DNA from: Bacteroidota bacterium
GTDB lineage: Bacteria; Bacteroidota; Ignavibacteria; UBA10030; UBA6906
Assembly (NCBI GenBank): GCA_017860555.1
Contig: JAGDMJ010000098.1
Location: 1 to 9,375, forward strand
Direction of reading: 5' to 3'
Length of the DNA: 9,375 bases
Shown here: positions 1 to 7,161 of the stretch, piece after piece
Layout: the number at the start of each line of letters is the position of its first letter
Numbering within the stretch: position 1 is the stretch's first letter
Notes under the pieces: generated by a model
The model's input: the letters and a program-made list of their open reading frames with translations, nothing else
Databases searched by the model: none
What the model was told of the DNA's origin: nothing
Translations under genes and position numbers: made by a program

Positions 1-1
1 C

Positions 2-1129
2 TGTGCGACTGCAGGAGCATCGATCCGCTACACAACGGATGGATCAACACCGACGACCACCAATGGGATACTCCTTGCGCCCGAAGATTCAACGGCTCCG
101 TTGGAGCACAGCTGCAGATTGAAAGCAATTGCCTTTAAGCTTGGTTACAAGAATTCTCCGGAGACATCAGCGTTCTATGATATCATGGCATGGAAACAAA
201 TCGCAAGTCCTACGTCATCAAAGATCGAAGCACTTGCTTTCCACCCCTCGGGAGCCGCTATTACTACAGCATGGAACACGGTCTTTCGTTCTCCGGACAA
301 GGGCAATTCCTGGCAGCCGGTGCTTACGTTGCCAACAAAACAGACCGTGAAGCGCCTGAGCGTTACCCGGGGCGGAGGCGTGTTTATCGCAATTCAACGC
401 GATACACTCATCAAACTTCCCGGGATGGGGGCTTACGCCGGAGACTATATAACAATCTTCTATTCTTCCGACCAAGGAGGAAACTGGCAACAACTCTACG
501 AGGCCGGAGGGAGCCGAGAGTCGGTCCTTGCGGCAAACGGGTTGACGACCGATGGCAATGGTACTGTCATGATCGCTCTTCTTCTGGGAGGCATCGCCCT
601 CTCTATCGACAACGGAACATCCTGGACACGGATTGAGAGCTTCAATCCCACCGGCAACTATATCGGCAGTACTGTCGACGTTGCAATCAGCACAGGAGGG
701 ACGTTTTTTGTGAGTTCGGAAGGGAGTGGTCTCCATCGATCCACGGATCGAGGAATCACGTGGGTGTCCTGTCCCTGTTTCCCGCCGGACAACGCTCCGG
801 TCGGCAGGCTGCTCACAACCCCTGACGGACTCCTGTATGCCTGGATGTGGGACAGGACTGGAAAACACGTCTATGTGTCAAAAGACGAAGGGAACAGTGC
901 GACCTCAGGTCTTTCCGCCGAAATCGTCGAGGTACTTGCTTATGCCCCTTCCAGCGGAGCGGTCTATGCCGGAACCGACAACGATCTCTTCAAGACCACC
1001 GACCACGGTGCCACCTGGAGGTCGCAAGGATTCCCCGGGATCGACGTGACCGCCATGGCAATCGCCGCTGACGGTACCGAGATTGTCGGCACAAGCACGG
1101 GGGCGATCTACCGCAGAAGTGGGCAGTGA
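2..1129 (+). CDS. Asp-box (BNR) beta-propeller protein with chitobiase-C-terminal-like domain, 5' partial
   Basis: The reading frame is open from base 2 to the TGA at 1127-1129, giving 375 residues with the N-terminus outside the window. Residues 1-60 read as a chitobiase/beta-hexosaminidase C-terminal-like domain: a signature IRYTTDGSTPT near the start and a closing stretch with LKAIAFKLGYKNSPETSAFY. The rest carries six Asp-box repeats (S/T-x-D-x-G-x-T/S-W) starting at about nt 290, 464, 602, 740, 878 and 995, spaced as in a sialidase-like or Ycf48/sortilin-like beta-propeller. A TTG at 101 could serve as a start but falls inside the first domain, so I reject it. Family knowledge places such proteins outside the cytoplasm, often as adhesive or carbohydrate-associated proteins. 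No catalytic sialidase residues can be assigned, so I propose no enzymatic activity. No recognisable C-terminal sorting domain is present. The fifth Asp box lacks its Trp. Confidence 0.8.
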   Translation, partial: CATAGASIRYTTDGSTPTTTNGILLAPEDSTAPLEHSCRLKAIAFKLGYKNSPETSAFYDIMAWKQIASPTSSKIEALAFHPSGAAITTAWNTVFRSPDKGNSWQPVLTLPTKQTVKRLSVTRGGGVFIAIQRDTLIKLPGMGAYAGDYITIFYSSDQGGNWQQLYEAGGSRESVLAANGLTTDGNGTVMIALLLGGIALSIDNGTSWTRIESFNPTGNYIGSTVDVAISTGGTFFVSSEGSGLHRSTDRGITWVSCPCFPPDNAPVGRLLTTPDGLLYAWMWDRTGKHVYVSKDEGNSATSGLSAEIVEVLAYAPSSGAVYAGTDNDLFKTTDHGATWRSQGFPGIDVTAMAIAADGTEIVGTSTGAIYRRSGQ

Positions 1130-1142
1130 GGAACACTAGGCT

Positions 1143-1161
1143 GCCTACCAAGCAGGTAGGC
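1143..1161. repeat. Short perfect inverted repeat just after the propeller gene
   Basis: GCCTACC (1143-1149) and GGTAGGC (1155-1161) form a perfect 7-bp stem around a 5-nt loop, 13 bp past the stop codon. No T-run follows on either strand, so it is not a classical terminator. It is the first of three inverted repeats in a row, which suggests an extragenic palindromic element. No second copy is visible in this window. Confidence 0.55.
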
Positions 1162-1162
1162 T

Positions 1163-1200
1163 CGCCGAGGCGGATCCCGTTCCGAAGGAACGGGACGGCG
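1163..1200. repeat. Extended extragenic palindrome
   Basis: TCCCGTTCC (1175-1183) and GGAACGGGA (1187-1195) form a perfect 9-bp stem with a GAA loop. Flanking CGCC (1163-1166) and GGCG (1197-1200) could extend it beyond an internal loop. No T-tract follows on either strand. It may be a REP-like or MITE-derived repeat, or an mRNA 3'-end stabiliser for the propeller gene. I cannot tell which from one copy. Confidence 0.55.
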
Positions 1201-1254
1201 ATCCCCCTCTTCCTCCCACAAAACAATCGAGGAAGTGGGGATATTGTTTGTTTT
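1201..1254 (+). terminator. Putative intrinsic terminator of the propeller gene
   Basis: ATCCCC (1201-1206) pairs with GGGGAT (1237-1242), and CTTCCTC (1209-1215) with GAGGAAG (1229-1235). Together they make a 13-bp stem with a small internal loop and a 13-nt apical loop. The T-rich ATTGTTTGTTTT (1243-1254) follows immediately on the plus strand. The tail is interrupted by G, so efficiency may be moderate. Position, 71 bp after the stop codon, fits a terminator of the upstream gene. Confidence 0.5.
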
Positions 1255-1257
1255 GAA

Positions 1258-1299
1258 TGGAATCTGGCATCAGGCCTCTTGTCTCTTGCATCCTGCCTC
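1258..1299. repeat. Six phased degenerate heptanucleotide repeats
   Basis: Six contiguous 7-bp units run from 1258 to 1299. All have G at unit position 3 and TC at positions 6-7. The consensus is T-(G/T)-G-C-(A/C)-T-C, with examples TGGCATC (1265-1271), TTGTCTC (1279-1285) and TTGCATC (1286-1292). Read on the minus strand the units follow GA-n-n-C-n-n. The phasing breaks on both sides. This resembles short tandem repeat arrays found between genes in some bacteria. Its function is unknown. Confidence 0.5.
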
Positions 1300-1323
1300 C
1301 CCTAGCGCTCCAACCGCCACGGT

Positions 1324-1352
1324 GTGACTTTTCCCCGTTTTCTTCGTATACA
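1324..1352 (+). promoter_or_regulatory. Candidate promoter of the SpoIIE phosphatase gene
   Basis: A -35-like GTGACT (1324-1329) is separated by 17 bp from a -10-like TATACA (1347-1352), each matching the sigma-70 consensus at four of six positions. Transcription would start near 1359, leaving a very short leader before the ATG at 1373. The same GTGACTTTT motif occurs upstream of the hybrid kinase. Confidence 0.3.
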
Positions 1353-1372
1353 TAAAGAAAACCCGACCTCCT

Positions 1373-4141
1373 ATGAAAAACCGCATCCTTCTGGGGTTCC
1401 TTGTTCTCGTTCTCGTGGCCACGACGCTGGTCACGTTCTACAAGTTTGCGAGCTCCCCCACAGATGAGAACATCTTCACGGATTCGCCCGGGAAATTCCT
1501 GTTTACGGCGCCTGTTAAACTGTCCCCCGATAGCGGGAACGTCGAGGAAGGAGACATCCTGGCCGAGATCAACGGCGTTTACACCAGAAAGCAGACGCTT
1601 GATGGAGCACGCCAGGTGCTCGAAGAGAGCCTCAAGGATTCGGTCGTCGCGGTAGGGGTCAATCAGAGCAAGCGGCGGAGCTATGGAAAGTACAGGGTGC
1701 GGAGCGAAGTCCTCCGGCAGGCTTCCCTCGAGCCCATCGACAGCACGGTCATCGTCGTCAGTGTCGCTCCCGGCGGCGCGTCCGACCGGGCCGGAATGCT
1801 GCCGGGCGATATCATTGAGAGAATCAACCGCCAGAGGTTCAGTAACGCCCAGGAAGCCGACCGCATCCTGCGGCGGGCAAGCAGCGGTGGGTCGTATACC
1901 TACGAGGTCCTTCGGGGGAAAGACCGCCTGACGCTCAATGTCGTCCTTGCGGGATTCGGCTTTCCGCTCGCGAATTTGATTTTCAGTCTTGCGGGACTCG
2001 TCTATATCGGCATTGGGGCGTTTATTGCGATGAAGCGTCCGGAACTGAAGGCCGCACGACTGCTGGGACTGGGCTTCATGCTCTCGGGCTTCGTTATTGC
2101 CGTCTGGACGATTCGCCGGGATCCAGACCCCACACTCTTCGTAACTCTCCGCGCAATAGGAATGGCCGTCGCGCTCTTCTTCGGCATTGCAGTCAGCTGG
2201 CACTCTGCCATCTATTTTCCCCGGGAACGCGAGGAACTGATCTCGAGACGTTGGATCACGCGGATAAATTACGGGTTGGCGTTCATCTTGACCGCTATCG
2301 CGTTTTACCTGGGAAGTCAGGGCCAACTTGACGGTGCGAAGGGGCTGATCCTGGTGCCGTTGATGATTCTGGTTCCCATCGTCTACAACGTCATCATCCG
2401 CCTTCGCTTCAGACATCTCCGGACGCCGGAATACGTCTCGCAGCGTGAGATCATCAAGTGGACGGGCATCATTGTCGGGGCTCTCTGCAGTATTGGCACA
2501 ATTCTGGCGGTCCAGGTTTTCGGCGTAGGCCAGATCGGATTTGTCGGGCTGGCAATCGTCCTGATCCCTCTGGCGCATCTCTATACGATCGGACGTTACC
2601 GGCTCCTGGACATGAACCTCAGGATCCGGCGAAACACACAGTACAGTCTGGTCAGCGTCGGCTGGGGATTGGTCTGCGCGGTGGTGGCAGTCGGCATCCT
2701 CTCCCTCCTTCTCTCCCTCCACGTCCGGTTGCCCGAGGTGAGCCTTCATGGGACCTCCATCGAGGTGAGGGACCCTGGCTCCGCCGGGAGTGCAGGGGGG
2801 CCGACGGAACGCTTCCTGTTCATTGTTCTTGCATTCGGCATATGGTATGTTCTCTGGAGACTTCGCAAAGCGGGGCAGCGGGGAATCGACAAGTTGTACT
2901 CTCGCACGCAGTACGATTACCGGCGCGCCCTGAGCGAGCTCTCCGAGATGCTTGCCACCAAGCTGAGCATGGCCGATCTCGGGCATGCGATCGTGGAAAA
3001 GATCGTCCATCTCATGCAGCTGAAGCGCGCGGGGGTCTTCTTCTTCCGGGACGAATCGGTTTGCTGTTGCCGTGAAGCGTTCGGCATTGAGGCGGGAGCG
3101 TGGCAGCGCTTTTGCCTGAGGGATGAAAAGGCGTTGGCGGGTGCGGTGCGGCAATTTGCTGGTGAGTTTACGGTGGACTATCTGCCGGAGCCATTGAAGT
3201 CGGATTTTCGGGAGCTGGATTTTCGGTACATCGTTCCAATCCGTTCGAAGGAGCATCTGATCGGGGCAATCGTTTTGGGAGAGAAGCTGTCGGAGGCGAC
3301 GTTCAGCCAGGAAGACCTGGAGTTCCTCTCGGCCGCAGCCCGCCAGGCATCGGTCTCGATCGAAAACGCGTTTCTGTATGAAGAGCTGGCGGAGCAGGAG
3401 CGGATGAAGCATGAGCTTGAGATCGCACGCCGGATCCAGATGGCATCGCTTCCCCAGCGCACGCCGGTGGTGGAAGGGTTGGAAGTTGCAGGGCAGTCCC
3501 GTCCGGCAATGGAAGTGGGAGGGGACTTCTTCGATTACCTCAACGGCTCAGAGGAGGGAGTGACCGTGATCGTGGGAGATGTGAGCGGCAAGGGGACGTC
3601 GGCGGCGCTGTACATGTCAAAGGTGCAGGGGATCCTACGGTCGCTTCATGATTTTACGAAATCTCCTGCAGAGCTGTTTATCCGCACGAACAGGCTGCTG
3701 AGCAATGACCTGGAGAAGAGCTCGTTCATCACAGCTCTGGGAGCGGCGTTTGACACGACCAATCGCAGGGCGATTGTGGCGCGTGCCGGACATCTTCCGC
3801 TCTACTGGTATCGGAAAAAGGATGGCTCCGGTGAGAAGATCACCACCCGCGGGCTCGGGCTCGGCCTGGACAATGGCACCATCTTCGCCGCCGAGCTTGA
3901 AGAGCGCATTGTTTCCTACGAGCCCGGTGACGTCATGGCATTCGTGACCGATGGGATCGTCGAAGCGCGCAACGAGAAGGGTGAGGAGTTCGGGGAGGAG
4001 CAGCTCCTGGAGGAGCTGAAATGCCATGCCGCGCTTGCCGCCGACGAGATCCGTAGCCGCATCCTGGAACGAGTGAGCGCATTTGCCGGGTTGGCGGCGC
4101 AACATGATGATCAGACCCTCGTGGTAGTCAAGGTACGTTGA
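1373..4141 (+). CDS. PDZ / multi-TM / GAF / SpoIIE-type PP2C serine phosphatase
   Basis: This is a 922-residue membrane phosphatase of the RsbU/SpoIIE family. An N-terminal TM anchor (about 5-23) precedes two PDZ-like modules, a degenerate one (about 43-112) with EEGDILAEING and a clearer one (about 122-192) with DRAGMLPGDIIERIN. About nine TM segments follow (roughly 197-220, 228-246, 257-283, 297-313, 325-345, 362-383, 386-408, 424-449, 479-496), then a GAF-like domain (about 525-670), a short helical linker (671-695) and the phosphatase domain (about 700-922). Metal-ligand motifs appear complete: GGDFFDY (Asp718), GDVSGKG (Asp736), TDGIVEA (Asp860) and HDDQT (Asp912/Asp913). In this family the substrate is usually a phosphorylated STAS anti-anti-sigma factor, and none is encoded nearby. 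By topology the PDZ modules probably face the periplasm and the GAF and phosphatase the cytoplasm. ATG 1373 is the first ATG after an in-frame stop at 1325 and has no Shine-Dalgarno. The GAF contains an odd Cys-Cys-Cys run (564-566). Confidence 0.9.
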   Translation: MKNRILLGFLVLVLVATTLVTFYKFASSPTDENIFTDSPGKFLFTAPVKLSPDSGNVEEGDILAEINGVYTRKQTLDGARQVLEESLKDSVVAVGVNQSKRRSYGKYRVRSEVLRQASLEPIDSTVIVVSVAPGGASDRAGMLPGDIIERINRQRFSNAQEADRILRRASSGGSYTYEVLRGKDRLTLNVVLAGFGFPLANLIFSLAGLVYIGIGAFIAMKRPELKAARLLGLGFMLSGFVIAVWTIRRDPDPTLFVTLRAIGMAVALFFGIAVSWHSAIYFPREREELISRRWITRINYGLAFILTAIAFYLGSQGQLDGAKGLILVPLMILVPIVYNVIIRLRFRHLRTPEYVSQREIIKWTGIIVGALCSIGTILAVQVFGVGQIGFVGLAIVLIPLAHLYTIGRYRLLDMNLRIRRNTQYSLVSVGWGLVCAVVAVGILSLLLSLHVRLPEVSLHGTSIEVRDPGSAGSAGGPTERFLFIVLAFGIWYVLWRLRKAGQRGIDKLYSRTQYDYRRALSELSEMLATKLSMADLGHAIVEKIVHLMQLKRAGVFFFRDESVCCCREAFGIEAGAWQRFCLRDEKALAGAVRQFAGEFTVDYLPEPLKSDFRELDFRYIVPIRSKEHLIGAIVLGEKLSEATFSQEDLEFLSAAARQASVSIENAFLYEELAEQERMKHELEIARRIQMASLPQRTPVVEGLEVAGQSRPAMEVGGDFFDYLNGSEEGVTVIVGDVSGKGTSAALYMSKVQGILRSLHDFTKSPAELFIRTNRLLSNDLEKSSFITALGAAFDTTNRRAIVARAGHLPLYWYRKKDGSGEKITTRGLGLGLDNGTIFAAELEERIVSYEPGDVMAFVTDGIVEARNEKGEEFGEEQLLEELKCHAALAADEIRSRILERVSAFAGLAAQHDDQTLVVVKVR

Positions 4142-4202
4142 GGTCCCGCATTTTCCCGGGGATTTGGAATTCGAAGTTTCTTTGTCAACGACATCGCATC
4201 TG

Positions 4203-4231
4203 GTGACTTTTGCCTTACTGCGCAATATCGT
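4203..4231 (+). promoter_or_regulatory. Candidate promoter sharing a motif with the upstream gene
   Basis: GTGACTTTT (4203-4211) repeats the 9-mer at 1324-1332. A -10-like TATCGT (4226-4231) sits 17 bp after GTGACT, the same spacing as at the first site. It lies about 150 bp ahead of the hybrid kinase start. The -10 match is only four of six positions, so this is tentative. Confidence 0.25.
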
Positions 4232-4280
4232 GCATGTCCCTTCCGGTTCTCCCCCTGCCACCGTCTTTTCCTGCCTGATT

Positions 4281-4309
4281 TTGTCGGTTTTTTGATGGGC
4301 ATAGATATT
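4281..4309 (+). promoter_or_regulatory. Alternative candidate sigma-70 promoter for the hybrid kinase gene
   Basis: TTGTCG (4281-4286) and GATATT (4304-4309) are separated by 17 bp, each matching the consensus at four of six positions. Transcription would start near 4316, leaving a leader of roughly 70 nt before the preferred start at 4385. The rest of the 243-bp gap (4142-4384) shows no convincing terminator hairpin or coding potential. Confidence 0.3.
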
Positions 4310-4375
4310 GTGCCTGCTCTCATGGGTAGAAGCATGGCTGCAATTCGCCGTCTCAGGTTCGCGCCCCCGAGACCC

Positions 4376-4380
4376 AGGAG
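4376..4380 (+). promoter_or_regulatory. Shine-Dalgarno that fixes the hybrid kinase start
   Basis: AGGAG lies 4 nt before the ATG at 4385. It supports this start over upstream in-frame ATGs at 4292, 4295, 4322 and 4334. Those would add an Arg/Pro-rich stretch ahead of the first TM segment, and I see no comparable ribosome-binding sequence for them. Confidence 0.65.
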
Positions 4381-4384
4381 AACT

Positions 4385-7150
4385 ATGATATCGCTCAGTG
4401 ATCTGTCAATTCGATCGAAGTTAGCAATCCCATTTGCCGGATTGGTGATCCTCTTCTCGGTCTATACATTTCTCTATTTTCCCTCTCAGTTGAATGCGAG
4501 GGAATGGAGAGCTCTGAACAACAAAGCCCGGATTATTGCGGAATTGACCGCGGCCAATGTCTCCCTTCCGCTGTCGAACGGCGATTCACTGCTGGCTGCG
4601 GAAGTGCTCCGAATTACCTCGCATAACAGGGATGTGCATTCTGTGGAGATCCGCAAAGTTGACGGGGAGGTCTTCTTCAGGCTCGAGGGCGGACTCGCAT
4701 CGCTCTTCAATTCCATCGAGAATTTCGAAATCGTTCAGCCCATCGAGAGAGAGGGCTTGACGATCGGCTATCTGCATCTCTGGACGACGAAGGCGTCCCT
4801 CCGGGAGTCGTCGCATGATGTCTATGTCATGGCAGCAATCCAGAGCAGCCTCATCCTGGCGATCGGCCTGTTTGTTTCAGCCTTGCTGAGTGTTGGCATT
4901 ACGATGCCGTTGAAGGAGATGGTCCGGGCGGCCGAGAGAATCACCCGGGGGTATCGTTCGACGCGGGCAACCATAGCGGCAAAAGACGAAGTGGGGCAGC
5001 TTGCCTGGTCCTTCAATACGATGATGGATTCATTGAACAGGGCCCAGGATGACCTTCAGGGGCTCTCTACGGAACTCGAATTGCGGGTTGTCCAGCGCAC
5101 GAGAGAGCTGGAAACAAGCAACGAGCGTCTGACCGAGGAAATTGATGAGCGCAAGGAGGTGGAAAGGGCGCTGGTGCAGGCGAAAGCGGCCGCGGAGGAT
5201 GCGTCCCGGTTCAAGAGCGAGTTCCTTGCGAACATGAGCCATGAAATCCGCACACCGATGAACGGCATCATCGGCATGACCGAACTGGCCCTCAACACAC
5301 AATTGACTGGCAAGCAACGCCGGTACCTTGAAACGGTACGAAGGAGCGCTGATTCCCTTCTGGTTATCATCAACGACATCCTGGACTTCTCCAAGATCGA
5401 ATCGGGGAAGATGCGCCTGGAGATCACCAATTTTGATCTGCGCGAGGTTCTTGGAGACACGTTGCGGGCGTTGGCGATCCAAGCATCGAAGAAGGGCTTG
5501 GAAGTGATGTACCAGGTGGACCCGGGCGTGCCGGAGTGCCTCGAAGGCGATCCACACCGTATGAGCCAGATCCTGGTAAACCTGGTCGGGAATGCCATTA
5601 AGTTCACGGAGCACGGGGAGATTGTCATACGTGTGAAGGAGGAGCGCAGGGCGGGGGGAAGGTCATCGCTCCTCTGGTCTGTACGAGACACTGGCATAGG
5701 GATTCGCCGGGAGACCCAGCAGCTGATCTTCGAGGCGTTCACGCAAGCGGATGTCTCCACGACGCGAAAGCACGGCGGCACCGGTCTGGGGCTTACCATC
5801 ACAACGCAGCTGCTGCGGATGATGGGGGGGCACATATGGGTCGAGAGCGAGCCGGGGGTGGGGAGCACATTCTTTTTTACTACAGATCTGGGAGTGGGGA
5901 AGGACGAAGGAAGCGATCCCGTCGCCGTCCCTGAATCTCTGAAAGGCGTCCCCGTCCTGGTCGTGGATGATAATGCAACGAACCGTGACTTCCTCTGCGA
6001 GGCGTTGCAACGTTGGGGAATGGCTCCGAGCGCGGTGACCGGCCCCCGGGAGGCGCTCGCCGAACTGGAGCGTGGCGCGAGGCGCTACCCGGTGATGATC
6101 CTGGACGCCCAGATGCCGACCATGGGCGGTGTACAACTTGCGCAAGAGATTGAGCAGCGGCAGCTGCTGGACCGGTACCGGGTGATCCTCCTCGCGTCGG
6201 CGCTCGAGCGCCCGGGCGGCGACATGACAGACGCGATTTGGATCGATAAACCAGTGAAGGATTCCGAACTGCGCGAGGCAATTCTGGCAGCGCTCCAGGA
6301 ACACCAGCTGCCTGGACAGCAGGTGGTAGAAACCCGAACGAAAGAACAGTACGGGACCCCGACGGCGCATGCGGGTCCGAGGAAGCTTCGCATCCTGTTG
6401 GCAGAGGACAATCCGGTCAATCAGGAACTGGCGATGGGGATCCTTCAGGCGTCCGGCCATATTGTGACTCTCGCTGCGAACGGGCGGGAGGCTGTCGATC
6501 TTTATCGTGCGAAGAGCTTCGATGTGGTCCTGATGGATGTCCAGATGCCGGAGATGGACGGCTACGTGTCAACAGCGGAGATTCGTACCATAGAAGCGCA
6601 CAGTGGGCGGAGGACACCTGTTATCGCCATGACCGCGCACGCCCTTGACGGCGACCGTGAGAAATGCCTTGCTGCAGGCATGGACGCATACGTGTCAAAG
6701 CCGATCCGGGCCGCTCTCCTGCTCGATACGATTGCCACGGCAACGAATCCCACCAAAGGGAATGCGACCCTGACTGCCCTGAAGAAAACCGAGAACCCGA
6801 AGGAGGTGCTCGATTATGATTACGCGTTGAGGGAATGCCTCGATGACAGACGTTTACTCACGCGACTGCTCCGACAGTTCCTCCAGCAACTGGGACCGAT
6901 GCAGACGGCAATCGAACAAGCGTTGATGAACGGAGAACTTCAAGCCCTGGCCCGAACGGCTCACTCATTCAAAGGCTCTGCCGGGGCGATCGCCGCCCGA
7001 CGCAGCTATGCGGCGGCTGCGGACCTGGAACAGGCGGCCAGAAGTGGAAACACGGAGAAGGCGAAGAGCACTTACGCCAGACTCTCCGCGGATATCGCTG
7101 AACTCAGTGCGACAATCGAACAGATGCTCATGAACGATACCACTGGTTGA
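4385..7150 (+). CDS. Hybrid sensor histidine kinase, CHASE8-like/HAMP/HisKA/HATPase/REC/REC/HPt
   Basis: This 921-residue tripartite (BarA/EvgS-style) kinase contains a complete internal phosphorelay. TM segments at about 16-32 and 150-172 enclose a roughly 115-residue periplasmic domain that resembles CHASE8 sensors. A HAMP (about 165-220) and coiled coil (about 215-275) follow. HisKA carries SHEIRTP with His286. HATPase shows the N box (NLVGNAIKF, 399-407), G1 (DTGIGI, 435-440) and G2 (GGTGLGL, 464-470). The first receiver (about 522-640) keeps Asp528/Asp529, phosphoacceptor Asp574, Ser605 and Lys622. The second (about 668-785) keeps Glu674/Asp675, Asp718, Thr750 and Lys772. The HPt domain (about 810-915) has His860 in [12 protein letters not shown]. 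All phosphotransfer residues are present, so the protein should be active. The signal is not deducible. The stop is 11 bp before the next start, implying cotranscription with the REC-PAS gene, the obvious candidate acceptor for the HPt phosphate. Confidence 0.93.
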   Translation: MISLSDLSIRSKLAIPFAGLVILFSVYTFLYFPSQLNAREWRALNNKARIIAELTAANVSLPLSNGDSLLAAEVLRITSHNRDVHSVEIRKVDGEVFFRLEGGLASLFNSIENFEIVQPIEREGLTIGYLHLWTTKASLRESSHDVYVMAAIQSSLILAIGLFVSALLSVGITMPLKEMVRAAERITRGYRSTRATIAAKDEVGQLAWSFNTMMDSLNRAQDDLQGLSTELELRVVQRTRELETSNERLTEEIDERKEVERALVQAKAAAEDASRFKSEFLANMSHEIRTPMNGIIGMTELALNTQLTGKQRRYLETVRRSADSLLVIINDILDFSKIESGKMRLEITNFDLREVLGDTLRALAIQASKKGLEVMYQVDPGVPECLEGDPHRMSQILVNLVGNAIKFTEHGEIVIRVKEERRAGGRSSLLWSVRDTGIGIRRETQQLIFEAFTQADVSTTRKHGGTGLGLTITTQLLRMMGGHIWVESEPGVGSTFFFTTDLGVGKDEGSDPVAVPESLKGVPVLVVDDNATNRDFLCEALQRWGMAPSAVTGPREALAELERGARRYPVMILDAQMPTMGGVQLAQEIEQRQLLDRYRVILLASALERPGGDMTDAIWIDKPVKDSELREAILAALQEHQLPGQQVVETRTKEQYGTPTAHAGPRKLRILLAEDNPVNQELAMGILQASGHIVTLAANGREAVDLYRAKSFDVVLMDVQMPEMDGYVSTAEIRTIEAHSGRRTPVIAMTAHALDGDREKCLAAGMDAYVSKPIRAALLLDTIATATNPTKGNATLTALKKTENPKEVLDYDYALRECLDDRRLLTRLLRQFLQQLGPMQTAIEQALMNGELQALARTAHSFKGSAGAIAARRSYAAAADLEQAARSGNTEKAKSTYARLSADIAELSATIEQMLMNDTTG

Positions 7151-7156
7151 GGAAGG
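7149..7156 (+). promoter_or_regulatory. Shine-Dalgarno of the REC-PAS gene, overlapping the upstream stop codon
   Basis: GAGGAAGG starts inside the TGA (7148-7150) of the hybrid kinase gene and lies 5 nt before the ATG at 7162. It supports that ATG over the in-frame TTG at 7147. The arrangement suggests translational coupling. Confidence 0.65.
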
Positions 7157-7161
7157 TCACT

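Noticed and set aside
101..103. TTG as the start of the propeller gene
   Set aside because: The frame is open to the window edge, and the upstream codons complete a chitobiase-C-terminal-like domain. No Shine-Dalgarno precedes it.
1145..3412. A 755-codon open frame on the minus strand
   Set aside because: It lies antisense to the phosphatase gene, whose protein has clear conserved domains. The antisense product is low-complexity, rich in Arg, Asp and Gln, with no recognisable motif. Long antisense frames are common in G+C-rich coding DNA.
4245..4292. Possible terminator after the phosphatase gene, ending at the T-run 4287-4291
   Set aside because: The only pairing found ahead of the T-run is about 4 bp (ACCG with CGGT) around a loop of over 20 nt, too weak to call.
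4292..4384. N-terminal extension of the hybrid kinase from ATG 4292
   Set aside because: The extra 31 residues are Arg/Pro-rich and unlike a sensor N-terminus. AGGAG sits correctly before ATG 4385, and a candidate promoter overlaps the upstream ATG.
5056..6460. Several minus-strand frames of 190-270 codons under the hybrid kinase
   Set aside because: They mirror a gene with intact HisKA, HATPase and receiver motifs and show no domain or ribosome-binding site of their own.
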